From the NCBI GenBank assembly GCA_036927565.1, contig JAYESD010000007.1, positions 131,600,230-131,664,229 on the forward strand: DNA of 64,000 nucleotides. The letters run 5' to 3'. The position numbers and the translations under genes are program-made. Source of the stretch: Tuctoria greenei (Eukaryota > Streptophyta > Magnoliopsida > Poales > Poaceae). This document shows positions 44,090 through 55,989 of this stretch, piece by piece. Position 1 is the first letter of the stretch, and every line of letters starts with the position of its first letter. Below the pieces are notes generated by a model. That model searched no databases. It was not told the DNA's origin and was given only the letters and a program-made list of their open reading frames with translations.

Positions 44090-44815
44090 GAATAATAATA
44101 ATAATAATAATAGAATAAGATGTAAATTTGTGTGCAGTGATAGAAGTGTTTTTAAATCAATTTAGGGAATAAAAATATATTAATAGTGTTTTATGTATTC
44201 AGTTGTGTGTAGTTCTAAACTCCTAAAAGTGCTAGAAGAACATTAGGAATAAAACAGGAGGTAAAATATTTTTAAAATGATAATATTAATAACTTGTCGA
44301 TGGGTTAAAAAAATAGAGGGAACAAAAGTACAATAGAATAAAAATAATAGCAATAAAATTAATTACGTACGGTATTGTGTGATATTTTTTTATATAAATC
44401 AAGTAGGCATATTTTATCATGAGGAATTACGTGTAAATAATAATAATAATATAAATTCCAAAATACTAGGTAAAGTACGTTTCAATTCAAATAAAATGTA
44501 AAGTAGCACCATTTTAGATATGGTAATAATATTGGTAATAAAACAATAAATAAATGCATTAAGGGAAAACAAAATAGTAATAACAAGTTGCACATTTATG
44601 TGATAAAGAAATATTCTCTTAAACCTATTAAAAACAATTTCATTGTCTTGCAGTTTTGTGTTTGAGTGACGTTTTAAACCTTAGGAAGTTTTAAAAATAA
44701 ATTGCTTAACACCTAAAGCAAAACAATGGTAATTTGTCGATTTACTAAGACATAGATCATTACATCGCAACACTAGAGAATCTCGGGGCGAGATTCCGTT
44801 TAAGGGGGGTAGAAT
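43317..44815 (+). other. Internal region: primer site, polypurine tract, no coding capacity
   Basis: The primer-binding site TGGTATCAGAGC (43320-43331) is complementary to initiator Met tRNA. The polypurine tract TAAGGGGGGTAGAAT is at 44801-44815. Similar tracts occur inside at about 43623-43634 and 43671-43685, the latter followed by TGTAACCCTCA, which resembles another LTR start. This suggests the interior was built from 3' end plus LTR-start pieces of related elements. An AAT microsatellite spans 44058-44111. Confidence 0.8.
44058..44111. repeat. (AAT)n microsatellite
   Basis: About 17 AAT units with one AAG interruption, inside the retrotransposon interior. Confidence 0.9.
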
Positions 44816-47800
44816 TGTAACACCCATATTTTCGAAACAAGTAGAATGCAAATCAAATAAGGTTAAGAGTAATTAAATAAATAATAAGTATATATCCAAA
44901 TAAAAAAATAAAAGAAAATTTATCCCAATTAAAAACCTTGTAATCTAGAAAACATGTTTAGAATGCATTTCTAATATGTGCATTTGGTGTGAACTTGAAT
45001 TCAAATTTGCTAGAAAATTTAATTGAAAACTTGAAGGCAAAAGTCAAAAGAAATGAAAAGAAAAGAAAAAGGAAAACCTCAACCGTGGGCCTAAAATCTA
45101 CCCGCAGCCCATCTCCCTCCTTTCCTCTGATCGGCCCAGCTCGGCCCAACCGCGCTCCCCCTCCTTCCCTCTCCTCTCTCTCTGCGCGTGGGGCCCAACC
45201 GTCACGGCCTTCTTCTCCCTCAACTGCCGCACGCCTGTTCCTCGTGGCCGTGTTGCTCGCGCCCGCGTGTGCGTGCGCCCTAGGCAACTGCCGCGCTCGC
45301 GCCGCCCCTGAGCAACCGCCCCCCCTCCCTACTACTACCCCAGTCGCACCCCCACCCCCCATTCCTCCCTTGCCCGAACCCTAGCCACCATGACCGTCGT
45401 TTGGAGCTCGTCGCCTCGCGTTGAGAAGCCACCTCGCCCAATTCCGACGAGATGCCAGGCACCCCCACGTCGCTCCGCCCCCGAAGCACCCATCCGTGGC
45501 GAGTTCCCGCCGCTCGAGGCCCACCCCTGACGGCACCAATGCCCAACTGTCGAACCCCACCGTTGCTCGTCGTCCCCGATCGATTTCCCGTGCATGCGTC
45601 ACCATGGGTGAGTTTCCCATCCTCTTCTCTTTCTTCCCCTCTATTTCCCCTCTAAATTGGAGCACCGGAGCGCCAAATCCGGCCGGCTCCGGTGAGTTTT
45701 AGCCGCCGGCCATGGAGGCGCTGCCGCCTCTGGTGGCTCTGGCCGCCACCCACCTCACCGGGGTGACGTGGCCGAGCACGAGCCGTCCATCTGGGCACAA
45801 CGGCCCAGATTAAAACATCATACCCCTTCACCTTGTTTTAAATCACAGCCATTCAAATAAAATCCAATGGCCCAAATTAAATCAGGACACATCCCCTTCG
45901 TCTTTTGCAGTCTAGCCCCTGGAATCTTATGATCTAGCCCCTGGAAAACTTGGTAATTGTAAAATAAACTAAAAACATGTAAATTAGACCCCAAAAGTTG
46001 GTTGGAATTATGGTTTCACTAATAATTCTTTGACTAAGCCCCTGTAATTTTAATTAATCACATTTTAAGCCACTGTTCTATTAGGGAAAATTACTAAACA
46101 GCCCCTGAGGTTATTCGTAATTGCTGAATATTGATTAAAAGTGTATTTTATGAATAGAGAATATTTATAAATGATAAAATAAATATAGAAAATAGTGCAA
46201 AATTAGTTAAAAATCATTTTAGGCTGAAATAAAATTGTAGATGCATATAAATTATCTTTTTATCATGGAAAAAATTTAATAAAAATACTTTTAGTTATAA
46301 TTAAATAATAAAAATAGAGAATAAATGTGAAAATAGAGGAAAATTATTTATAAAATATTTTATGCTGAAATAAATTTATAAAATGCTTATAAAATATATT
46401 TTGGCTATGGGAAATTCATTAAAAATGATTTTAGCCTATAATTAAATATTAAAAATGGGAAGTAAATAGTAAATGCATTTCTTTAGCTATGAAAAATAAT
46501 AAATCACTCATAACCTCAATTTAAATCATAATCATAACATATTTCTATCATAATATTTGTATTGCTTGTATGGTGTATTGTTCTTGATGGTTTTTGTTTC
46601 TCTTTTGACGGTAGTTTATACGCACTCGTATTTCGACGAAGAAGTGACATGAAGATATGAAGACAAGAGTTCAATCAAGAGACTGAGCAGCTATTCAATG
46701 AAAGGCAAGTTCCTTGACCATCTTGCACCCTTTTTGTTAAGTTTTAGTTAGTTGCATGCTAAATTAAAATATGAATCCTATGTTATGTTTTCCTAGATTT
46801 TCCACAGTATTCCTTGTCAACATGATTTGGGTATTTTATTAGTATTTAGAATACGCTTAGCCATGCTTAATTGAAATATGATCTATTAACTTACAAGTTT
46901 ACTTTTGAAGTATTTTGATTCATGAATTGGTGGCTAAACGGAAATTAGTAGATAGGAATCTGATAGGGGGTTTTGTATGGATTGGTGCATGCGTGCACAA
47001 GACCTTGGTTTGGGGCTTGACATCTATCGGATTCTAAGGACCGGTTTATGAAGGAAGCCACTAAGCTTTATAGTACCACCACGAGACTGAGATGGGGCAG
47101 CTTGGTCAATTAATTAGGTTTATCTCGATGAAATGCTAGTAGTTGGATGGTGCGGGGAATGATGCAGGGGTACTGCTCTGGGAACCGCAAGGCTCAAGAG
47201 GGGGCTCTGAGGTGGAGGGTTACTCCAGAAATGCCTCAATGGTGGAAACCTTAGAGGGCTAGCACTAGTCGGGAGTACCTTTGTAAAGACCATGTAGTGA
47301 TCTCCTGGCCACGCACCTATGGAAGTGTGAAATGTGGTTGGCCGCCACTGGCATTAGGGTGGTTTACTCAGTCCACCTGGCAACAGGGGATGAAATCACT
47401 GCTTGTGGGTAAAAGGTACACTCTCTGCAGAGATTTGGTAAAACTGTCATGACAGCCGTGCTCACGGACAAGAGCGGCTTGGTGTCCAATTCATAATTAG
47501 ACGATGGTTGGGATGATGGTTGAGATGATAGTTTGGGAATGATGTTGATATTGATTCATTATTATTATTATTCTATAATTATTGGGAATATACACCTAGA
47601 TGTAGGTGCTAATGAAAGCTAAGGATAGGTTTAATGCATAGTGCTTAAACCATTATCAGCCTTTCCTTTTTGATTGGCCTACATGTCATTTATTTCCCAC
47701 ACTTGCGGAGTACCACGGGATGGTACTCACACTTGCTTTGTTGTATTTTTGATATGCTACTCAGTGAAGAAAAGATCTAATGAAGACAGTGACAAGTGAA

Positions 47801-48019
47801 GACAGTGCATAGGTCACTTTGCTGCCAATCAATTTGTCTGTGGTTGCCCTGAAGTCTTTCCTCTTCTGCTGCTACTTCAAAACTCTTTTAAAGGTATAAA
47901 TGTGGTTTGCATGCGATATAGAACTGTTTATCACTACTTGTCGTACATGTATGGTGAAACTGATCCTGGTATACATGTATTTGCAGCTGGTTTTATTCTT
48001 TATAAAACCGGGTGTGACA
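44816..48019 (+). repeat. 3' LTR
   Basis: Matches 40111-43316 with low divergence. It begins right after the polypurine tract and ends GGGTGTGACA before target copy AGGTC. Confidence 0.95.
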
Positions 48020-48554
48020 AGGTCCGACGGAGTCACCACAACAAACGGAGGCGCAGAGCCTTTTCTCTCCTCAGCATGGAGCTCTAGGGAGACAATGACA
48101 TCACACCTGATAGTGAAGCGGTCGTCCTTGAGATGCTCTGATTCCTCAAGCCATGCTCTCTTGATGAAATCATGGTAGCCGAAGCCAGCGGTTGCGAAGG
48201 CGTGAAATTTCGTTGTTTGGTCGTGGGATATCACCGGTTTCCCTGCCTGATCGAGAAGAGCAAATCTGGCTCTCGCCTTCACAGGCCTGTCAGAGCTCTG
48301 GTCGAGGACGAGGTAGATGGATATAAACTCGGCGCTGTTGTGCACAAGATCATTGGGATAATACTCGATGTGCCGTGAGCAACCCCCTGCGCTAAAAGGG
48401 CGAGAACTGATGCATCGGCCATTGGGGAGATTCTCCTTGCTCTGCGAGTAGCCTTCGATGTGGAGAAGGTGTCGGCAGGTCACCGTGTCCCGACGATGGC
48501 CGAGGCGGAGAGGTCACCTTCAAAGTCGCCGGTGGTGCCTGACGGCGGCGTCAT
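48020..48554 (-). pseudogene. MATH-BTB pseudogene copy 3, 5' part
   Basis: MATH-domain half with ATG at 48552-48554 and the same 1-bp deletion as copies 1 and 2 (GTCACCGTGTCCCGAC at 48480-48495). It reads from HLLHIEGYSQ to PPFVVVTPSDL and then into the LTR. Joined with 39519-40110 it makes one gene split by the retrotransposon. Confidence 0.92.
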
Positions 48555-49185
48555 GTTGCTTGTATGGGAACGAGCAGTCCGCGGGCAAAAAAAAAAAAAA
48601 GAGAGAAGCCGTCGGCGAGGGTTTTGGTGTGCACCTGATATGCGGGGACACGGGTTATTTGTCAGGTGCCCTGCAGATGGACCGGACCGCTATTATCGGC
48701 CGTTTCGTCGGTCCATTGGCCTAGTCCACGGATATCCTCTCATAAAGAAAAGAAACGGATCATTTTTTAAGTAAATTGCATAAAACTCAGATATTACATT
48801 TTTTGCCACACGAAAGTTCTCGTATTTTGGTACGTGTCATTTTTTTAACAAGGCAGACAGTTACGTTAACATACAAGAACTCACCCTAAAATACATGCAC
48901 GCACACTCTACCCTTATGAGCACCAATAAAATACTGGCTTCACTCACCTTCAAATTTATAAAATCACCGTAGGCATCTCGCCAGCAACATAACATCATTT
49001 AATTAATCATAAATGGAACACTCATGCAGAATTTAGGACTCAAATCTGAATGAGTTTGTTTCACCATAAAGAATCTAACTAGTTGAGTCACGCTCATTTT
49101 GCTTTGGAAAATATTATATATTATTCACACAGACATTCACATACACTTACTGAAACGTATTTAAAAAATCTTACTCTATGAACAC

Positions 49186-49945
49186 ATGTACGTGCACCTC
49201 AACTTTACATATATCAAAACATTATCAGCTCGCGCTGCTGCTTTGTTCAACACGCTTTTGATTCCGTTGCAGGAAGGAATGTGCAAGAATATCCTTAGCG
49301 TGCAAAACAGAAGGAAACAACAGGAAAGTGGTAAGATGCAGTCAAATTCGACTTTGTTCCCAATCAAAGTCATGTCAAAGCCCACTGCAATAGAGAAGGG
49401 AGAGTTTTCAAACAAAGATGGTATCAAAGATAAGCCCTACTGTTACAGGTGCTTTAGGAAAGGGCGTGAGAAGAAGGATGAGGTGGATGCATACTGTGTG
49501 ATATGTGATAGCAGTGAACATAAGAAGGTACTACAAGAATCGAGCAAAGAAATGTCGGTCATATAACCGTCGGTAAGCTATTGTAACCGACGGCTATAGA
49601 CTAAAAGTGTCGGCCTACCGACGGTTTTATGATAATTAAATTCGACGGCCCCGATGGTTTTACACTAGCCGACACTTGTTTGCTCGATTCTTGTAGTGAG
49701 GCAATGTGTCCTATTTACCATCTTGTGAGAAAAAATGCTGAGCTCTGTCGCTATGCGATGGAAGGCTTAAAGGATTCTTTTCTATTCCCCCATATGCGAC
49801 ATATCATCAGGTTGATTAGCAACCTGAATGCCCTGATCCAGGTGGGTCGGAGCGGAAGGAACGATAACTTGATGGTTATTAGGGATCGGGAGAGGGGATC
49901 TCATAGAGGAGGGGTGGGATGGTTGTTCAACACTGTGACCTGACT
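49186..49945 (+). pseudogene. Zinc-knuckle pseudogene, copy 3, with MITE
   Basis: Third copy of the frame at 2111, with the MITE at 49529-49698. Confidence 0.55.
49529..49698. mobile_element. 170-bp CACTA-type MITE, copy 3
   Basis: Same ends and AGG duplication. The interior differs at a few positions (ACCGTCGGTAAGCTATTG). Confidence 0.85.
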
Positions 49946-51044
49946 CGACATAGACAGGATTTGGGTTTACAAAGGGGCTGCATTGCTGACAGATCAGGTC
50001 CCGACACCACCGGACCAGACAGAGGATGAGGATTTCCGTGTTGTGTGGTGGAGGGAACGACCGTGCTTGAGTACTAGACTGCATGGGATATCCTGTAAAT
50101 CTTCAACCAGAACACAAGCAAGCACCCGAGCCAGGAAAGGATCCTGCTTGCTACAATACAGCAACTGTCCAAAAGTAGCACAAGCTTGTTTGACAAAAGG
50201 GTACTCCCTCCAAATCTAATGGGAAACCATGATGCAGAACCCAAACTTTCTTAGTGAACGTGGTATGTCGAAAGTATAGTGGGGTCTCATCATGTTTAAC
50301 AAAACGAAAGAAATGATCTTCAAGACAGTGAGGATTAGCCGCAATCATGGTGTCCCAATCTTACGGGTACGTAGGAGCGGGCTTCAGCCCGTGTGGCGAG
50401 CGTGGCCGCCGTGCCCCTCGCCCACCCGGGTTCGATTCCCAGAATCGACCAAGGTGTCCTACCGGGATTTATTTCCAAATAATTTCAGGTACCTCTCAAG
50501 CGTGAAGACACAATGGTAGTGCAACGTCCCCATCGCGCATCGGACTCCGATGGATTTTAGTGATCTTTCTAAGGATGCTCTTACAAGTCGTGTGTAGTTG
50601 TAGGGCTGATTGTGTGTGTGTGTGTGTGTGGTGGTGGTGTGAGTGGTTGTGTTTACACATGAACAAATACTACAACTGTACTCGATGGAGAGGTCTCAAA
50701 AAAAATTCATACAGGTAATTGAGGCGAAACAGACCGACTCCAAATAGATGAGTACCAAAATTAGTAACCTCCTGGTGCACTGTGTCTTTAAGGTACTCAA
50801 TAATACCATGCATAAGTTGACATTTTTGTTCAGGAGTACCTCTTTCATTATCGTAATGACCATCTCTTCATTGAGTCTGACAATATCTCCAGCCAAGTAG
50901 CAAGTTTTTTAGTAACTCTGTGGGAGCCTCCGATGCCTCGTTTCTATCCACTAATGGAGTAATTGAGATTGCCCAGGCCTCTGGCGACAGATATAACGCT
51001 TGGGGCGCCCTGCAAAGAGTACGGCTATGCTGTAGGTTTTGCAC
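49782..51044 (-). pseudogene. Gag/DUF4283-like pseudogene, copy 3 (lacks CACTA A and CACTA C)
   Basis: This is the least interrupted copy. The CACTA A site is empty near 50088, the CACTA C site is empty at 50870-50882, and the only insert is the SINE at 50370-50707. It runs from QNLQHSRTL through LLGWRYCQTQ, the DUF4283-like part and the proline-rich tail, with internal stops and a frameshift. It shows that the three pieces in copy 1 were one coding sequence. Confidence 0.6.
50370..50707 (+). mobile_element. tRNA-derived SINE, copy 3
   Basis: Same SINE; flanks TACGGGTA (50362-50369) and TACAGGTA (50710-50717). Confidence 0.7.
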
Positions 51045-51516
51045 CGTATGATCACTAGAGATAGACAGTCGCCAGTGATGGACCTAGCATTTAATCCAAG
51101 GGTATGCCATTTAAAAAGAAATATAATTGATAAAAAATATTTATTAATTTAATAAATAATAATAACTTTATAAAATAATTCAATATATGTGCAGTAAGGC
51201 TGACTCCAAAAGGGCCATGGAAATCGGACGATCCATAACGGGCTTTAGGCGTCCGTTAGAGCGTCTGCACGGTATGGAAAAATCGTTGTATCCAACGGAG
51301 CATCGATGCCGGACGCGCTCGGTCTCTGATGACAACGTATTGCGAGATGCGACGACGGAGACGCACAATTTGTTCGTCTCCCTTCTTCATTCGGGTACGT
51401 CTCGGATAAGCTTTTCTTATGTAGAGTTCCGATTATGCATGATGCTTCCATTGTACATTGCACCATAGAATCACCTTGTTCCTTGTAACACTCTTCTTAG
51501 TTTTCAAAATTTTCCA

Positions 51517-52419
51517 GGCTATGAGGCATAAATAAAGATCAGTGGGCGTAGGCCACGGTAACAATGCATGGATAAGGGCTCTTTCCACCATATCCACGCC
51601 GCATGAGATCGCCGAATACATTAAACTTTGGGACCTAATCACCACAGTGGCGCTTCAACAAGATTCTGAGGACGTAGTTCTCTGGGAACACTCGGGCCAG
51701 GGGAGATATATGGCAAGTTTCGCATACAAATGCCAATTTGCTGGGGTGCAGAAAAAGTTGGACATACCTTCACTGTGGAAATCAAAGGCGGAACCAAAGG
51801 TGTTATGGTTCACCTGGATCGCCAGGCTGCAAACTACGGACAATCTAGAAAAGAAAGGTTAGGATAATAATGTCATATGCCCCCTCTGTCCAGATGTAGC
51901 GGAAACAACAGGGCATCTCCTCACTTGCTGCTCATTCACAACCCGCGTAATGGAAGAGGCCTTCAGGTGGATGGATCTACAGTTGGAGCTGGGGCTTATA
52001 GTGGCTCAAGGGAGCACTCAAGACTGGTTCAAGGAGGTAACAGCGGGCATGAGCGCCGGAGAGAGGACCCGGCGCATGGGGCAAATTTTCTATGTGTGGT
52101 GGAATATTTGGAAAGAGTGCAACCGAAGAATCTTCCAAGGGAAAGAAAAAGTGAGTTGCAGGTCGCGCTACTGGCCAAGGAAGAGATAGATATTTTCAGG
52201 CGGGCATTCATTTTCGTGTCCAGTGCGCTTTTAAATTAATTGGGTGCGTAGGTGCTTTGGCTGCAGTGCATTCTGGAGTTGAAGTTTGTTGCATGCACTT
52301 GTGCCGTTTTCCTTTGTTTTTCAGGGCAACATAAGTTGCTTGAACTGTAAAAGACTGTAATTTTTCTTGCCACCATTCTCTAATGAATTGGAAGTGCACC
52401 TGCTTTTACCGTAAAAAAA
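51517..52419 (+). mobile_element. LINE 3' fragment, copy 3 (no insert)
   Basis: Same zf-RVT remnant with the shared TAG, but the 482-bp insert and the 255-bp LINE duplication are absent: CATTCATTTTCGTGTCCAGTG is continuous at about 52206-52226. It therefore shows the state before the insertion. Confidence 0.8.
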
Positions 52420-53453
52420 CATTTTCAACCAATTAACAGCCACCTCTGTGAATAATATCACCATAATGTTTTGTTTATTTTTTTGAGAGAACAGTTGGTT
52501 TCCACTTTCAGTTCATAACAAACATGAGTAAAAATAACAATCCGAAAGAGATTCAGTGCTAGTTTATCTGAAGAAATATTAAGTCACATTAGCATCTAAT
52601 GATGACGAAAATGTTCTCTCAGGCTGTATAAGGGTAATTTACTTCAAGTTCAAGTTCAAAAGATACTATTCAAATACTCCTTACAAAGCAACCATTTTGA
52701 GCTATGCATATATACGTTCATTTATATATAATATGGACCGAATATAAGGATATAAGCTATCACAGTACATCTTTTGATATGCATTTTTCATGACATAACT
52801 ACAATTCAATACAATTATAGGGACACAGAAAATAGCCTGGCTTGGGCTAATTTGATAACATGGCACAAAAATAATTGGCATCACTTCCAATTATGCCTCC
52901 ATCAAATAAACTCATGTAAACCTGCCAGATCAACAACTGGTCAGTTACAACAAAATAACCAACCTATTCATTGGTCAATACAATCTCTGCAAGATATATA
53001 AGCAAGATGGTTTCATTTGTCACCATGCAGGATACTCACAATTCAGAGCCTGTGGAAACGATTATAACATCAAGGAACCAACAGGGGTCAGGAACCTAGA
53101 GGAAGCAGCCGTAGTAAATTCCTAAATAATATTCTGTACATACGAAGAGGTATATCCAACACAATCGTTGCAGCTCTAATCATGCCATAAGTGAAACAGA
53201 TATGCAGCTTCCTGTACTACTGGTCAGAAGATGAATCAAACATTCCAATACCTGCAGTAAAATGTACGAAAGAAACGCAATTAACCTGGACATTCATCAC
53301 ATTGTCACAATTGGCTTCTGGGTAACTAGTTATACCCATATAGGTTTCAACAAGCAAACAAAAGGAAGATAGATGTGCATTGCTTCTTTTTAATAATGAG
53401 TTTACACACTGGACTATACTAATCATACTAATACTTGGCAGTTGTTCGACTTT
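52420..53453. other. 3' flank of the intact MATH-BTB gene
   Basis: Shorter than in other modules; it lacks the 300-bp block found at 26297-26596 and a ~40-bp piece near 52650. No gene recognised. Confidence 0.45.
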
Positions 53454-54602
53454 TCAGACTCCATGCCACTGAAACTCATCTCGTCGTCTTGTTCCACCTA
53501 AATAACCAGACATACGAGCAGAAATATGGGACATGAGCTTTTTCACAACAGCAGGGCAGCTTATAGTTAAATGGTCAAAGCCATCGGTTGCCATTACAGC
53601 GCTGAGAGTCAATGGAGTGCTGAGGAACTGGAAGCACGCCCCCTTAAGCCCATGACAGTGGTGCTGCTCAGCTAATGCCAGGATGGTAGCAGCGGAAGAT
53701 GTATCAATGTGATTACACAATCTGTCATCACAAATTAGCTTCAATCTTTTCAGGTTATAGCGGTCGGCTGCGACAAGCAAATGCTGAGCCATTGCAGCCT
53801 CTTCTTGTTTCTTCACGTCTGGACTATCCGGCTGTGTGTCAGTGTAGATAAAGCAGAGCATAGCCTTGAACACTGCTGCGTCCATGTCATCCACCTTTAT
53901 GACAGCTTCCTTCTCGCTCTCCTTCATTGCGCCTAAGAGTTGTGCTTTGAAGACGGGCGATCGGGCAGCAAGAACACATCTGTGCGCCTTGCATGTCTCG
54001 CCAGCAACATGAAACGTGATATCCGCCCCCTCCTTGTGCACCAGGAGATCACCGAAATGTCGGTGAAGGTCCGACGGAGTCACCACAACAAACGGAGGTG
54101 CAGGGCCTTTTCTCTCCTCAGCATGGAGCTCTAGGGAGACAATGACATCGCACCTGATAGTGAAGCAGTCGTCCTTGAGATGCTCTGATTCCTCAAGCCA
54201 TGCTCTCTTGATGAAATCATGGTAGCCGAAGCCAGCGGTTGCGAAGGCGTGAAATTTCATTGTTTGGTCGTGGGATATCACCGGTTTCCCCGCCTGATCG
54301 AGCAGAGCAAATCTGGCTCTCGCCTTCACGGGCCTGTCGGAGCTCTGGTCGAGGACGAGGTAGACGGATATAAACTCGGCGCTGTTGGGCACAAGACCAT
54401 TGGGATAATACTCGATGCACCATGAGCAACCCCCTGCGCTAAAAGGGCGAGAACTGATGCATCGGCCATTGGGGAGATTCTCCTTGGTCTGCCAGTATCC
54501 TTCGATGTGGAGAAGGTGACGGCTGGTCACCGTGCTCCCGACAATGGCCGAGGCGGAGAGGTCACCTTCAAAGTCGCCGGCGGCGCCTGACGGCGGCGTC
54601 AT
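53454..54602 (-). CDS. MATH-BTB protein, intact (CUL3 substrate-adaptor type)
   Basis: Single-exon, 382 aa. MATH-BTB proteins recruit substrates with the MATH fold and bind CUL3 with BTB to form E3 ubiquitin ligases; the family is greatly expanded in grasses. Domains: MATH about 25-158 (SRHLLHIEGY ... RCDVIVSLEL), BTB about 178-300 (DLHRHFGDLLVHKEGADITF, CKAHRCVLAARSPVFKAQL, AVFKAMLCFIYTD), and a BACK-like helical end about 300-365. The start at 54602 (MTPPSGAAGDFEGDL) is conserved in all copies; the frame is open upstream to 54698 but that extension is not conserved. It is the only copy with the full frame: the extra base near 54535 keeps the N-terminus in frame, the post-BTB stop is replaced by Lys-Arg (YNLKRLKL), and the C-terminal RRRDEFQWHGV is retained. 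Confidence 0.92.
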   Translation of the reverse strand: MTPPSGAAGDFEGDLSASAIVGSTVTSRHLLHIEGYWQTKENLPNGRCISSRPFSAGGCSWCIEYYPNGLVPNSAEFISVYLVLDQSSDRPVKARARFALLDQAGKPVISHDQTMKFHAFATAGFGYHDFIKRAWLEESEHLKDDCFTIRCDVIVSLELHAEERKGPAPPFVVVTPSDLHRHFGDLLVHKEGADITFHVAGETCKAHRCVLAARSPVFKAQLLGAMKESEKEAVIKVDDMDAAVFKAMLCFIYTDTQPDSPDVKKQEEAAMAQHLLVAADRYNLKRLKLICDDRLCNHIDTSSAATILALAEQHHCHGLKGACFQFLSTPLTLSAVMATDGFDHLTISCPAVVKKLMSHISARMSGYLGGTRRRDEFQWHGV

Positions 54603-55228
54603 GTTGCTTGTATGAGAACGAGCAGTCCTCGGGCAAAAAAAAAAAGAGAGAGAAGCCGTCGGCGAGGGTTTCGGTGTGCACCTGATATGCGGGGACACAG
54701 GTTATTTGTCGGGTGCCCTTCAGATGGACCGCTATTATCGGCCGTTTCGTCGGTCCATTGGCCTAGTCCACGGATATCCTCTCATAAAGAAAAGAAACGG
54801 ATCATTTTTTAAGTAAATTGCGTAAAACTCAGATATTACATTTTTTGCCACACGAAAGCTCTCGTATTTTGGTACGTTTCATTTTTTTTAACAAGGCAGA
54901 CAGTTACGTTAACATACGAAAACTCACCGTAAAATACATGCACGCACACTCTACCCTTATAAGCACCAATAAAATACTGGCTTCACTCACCTTCAAATTT
55001 ATAAAATCACCGTAGGCATCTCGCCAGCAACATGACGTCATTTAATTAATCATAAATGCAACACTCATGCAGAATTTAGGACTCAAATCTGAATGAGTTT
55101 GTTTCACCATAAAGAATCTAACTAGTTGAGTCACGCTCATTTTGCTTTGGAAAATATTATATATTATTCACACAGACATTCACATACACTTACTGAAACG
55201 TATTTAAAAAATCTTACTCTATGAACAC

Positions 55229-55989
55229 ATGTACGTGCACCTCAACTTTACATATATCAAAACATTATCAGCTCGCGCTGCTGCTTTGTTCAACACGCTT
55301 TTGATTCCGTTGCAGGAAGGAATGTGCAAGAATATCCTTAGCGTGCAAAACAGAAGGAAACAACAGGAAAGTGGTAAGATGCAGTCAAATTCGACTTTGT
55401 TCCCAATCAAAGTCATGTCAAAGCCCACTGCAATAGAGAAGGGAGAGTTTTCAAACAAAGATGATATCAAAGATAAGCCCTACTGTTACAGGTGCTTTAG
55501 GAAAGGGCGTGAGAAGAAGGATGAGGTGGATGCATACTGTGTGATATGTGATAGCAGTGAACATAAGAAGGTACTACAAGAATCGAGCAAAGAAATGTCG
55601 GTCATATAACTGTCGGTAAGCTATAGTAACCGACGGCTATAGACTAAAAGTGTCGGCCTACCGACGGTTTTATGATAATTAAATTCGACGGCCCCGATGG
55701 TTTTACACTAGCCGACACTTGTATGCTCAATTCTTGTAGTGAGGCAATGTGTCCTATTTACCATCTTGTGAGAAAAAAATGCTGAGCTCTGTCGCTATGC
55801 GATGGAAGGCTTAAAGGATTATTTTCTATTCCCCCATATGCGACATATCATCAGGTTGATTAGCAACCTGAATGCCCTGATCCAGGTGGGTCGGAGCGGA
55901 AGGAACGATAGCTTGATGGTTATTAGGGATCAGGAGAGGGGATCTCATAGAGGAGGGGTGGGATGGTTGTTCAACACTGTGACCTGACT
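55229..55989 (+). pseudogene. Zinc-knuckle pseudogene, copy 4, with MITE
   Basis: Fourth copy, nearly identical to 30781-31541, including the extra A that breaks the downstream frame. MITE at 55572-55741. Confidence 0.55.
55572..55741. mobile_element. 170-bp CACTA-type MITE, copy 4
   Basis: Same ends and AGG duplication as the other copies. Confidence 0.85.

Larger units (their letters stand above)
40111..48019 (+). mobile_element. Non-autonomous Ty3/gypsy-type LTR retrotransposon (7.9 kb)
   Basis: LTRs begin TGTAACACCC and end GGGTGTGACA; the target duplication AGGTC lies at 40106-40110 and 48020-48024. The uninterrupted site (GAAGGTCCGACGG) is seen at about 945-957 and 54065-54077. LTRs are 3206 and 3204 bp; the interior is 1499 bp with no gag, protease, reverse transcriptase or integrase, so it must be mobilised in trans. 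A Met-tRNA primer site and long LTRs suggest derivation from a gypsy/chromovirus-like family, inferred from structure only. Confidence 0.95.

Noticed and set aside
47872..48483. 203-codon MATH-domain protein with a novel C-terminus
   Set aside because: The novel tail is LTR sequence read through from a MATH-BTB gene interrupted at 48020; it is not a new gene.
54603..54698. N-terminal extension of the intact MATH-BTB frame to 54698
   Set aside because: The extra 32 codons are not conserved in the other copies; the Met at 54602 is conserved in all of them.
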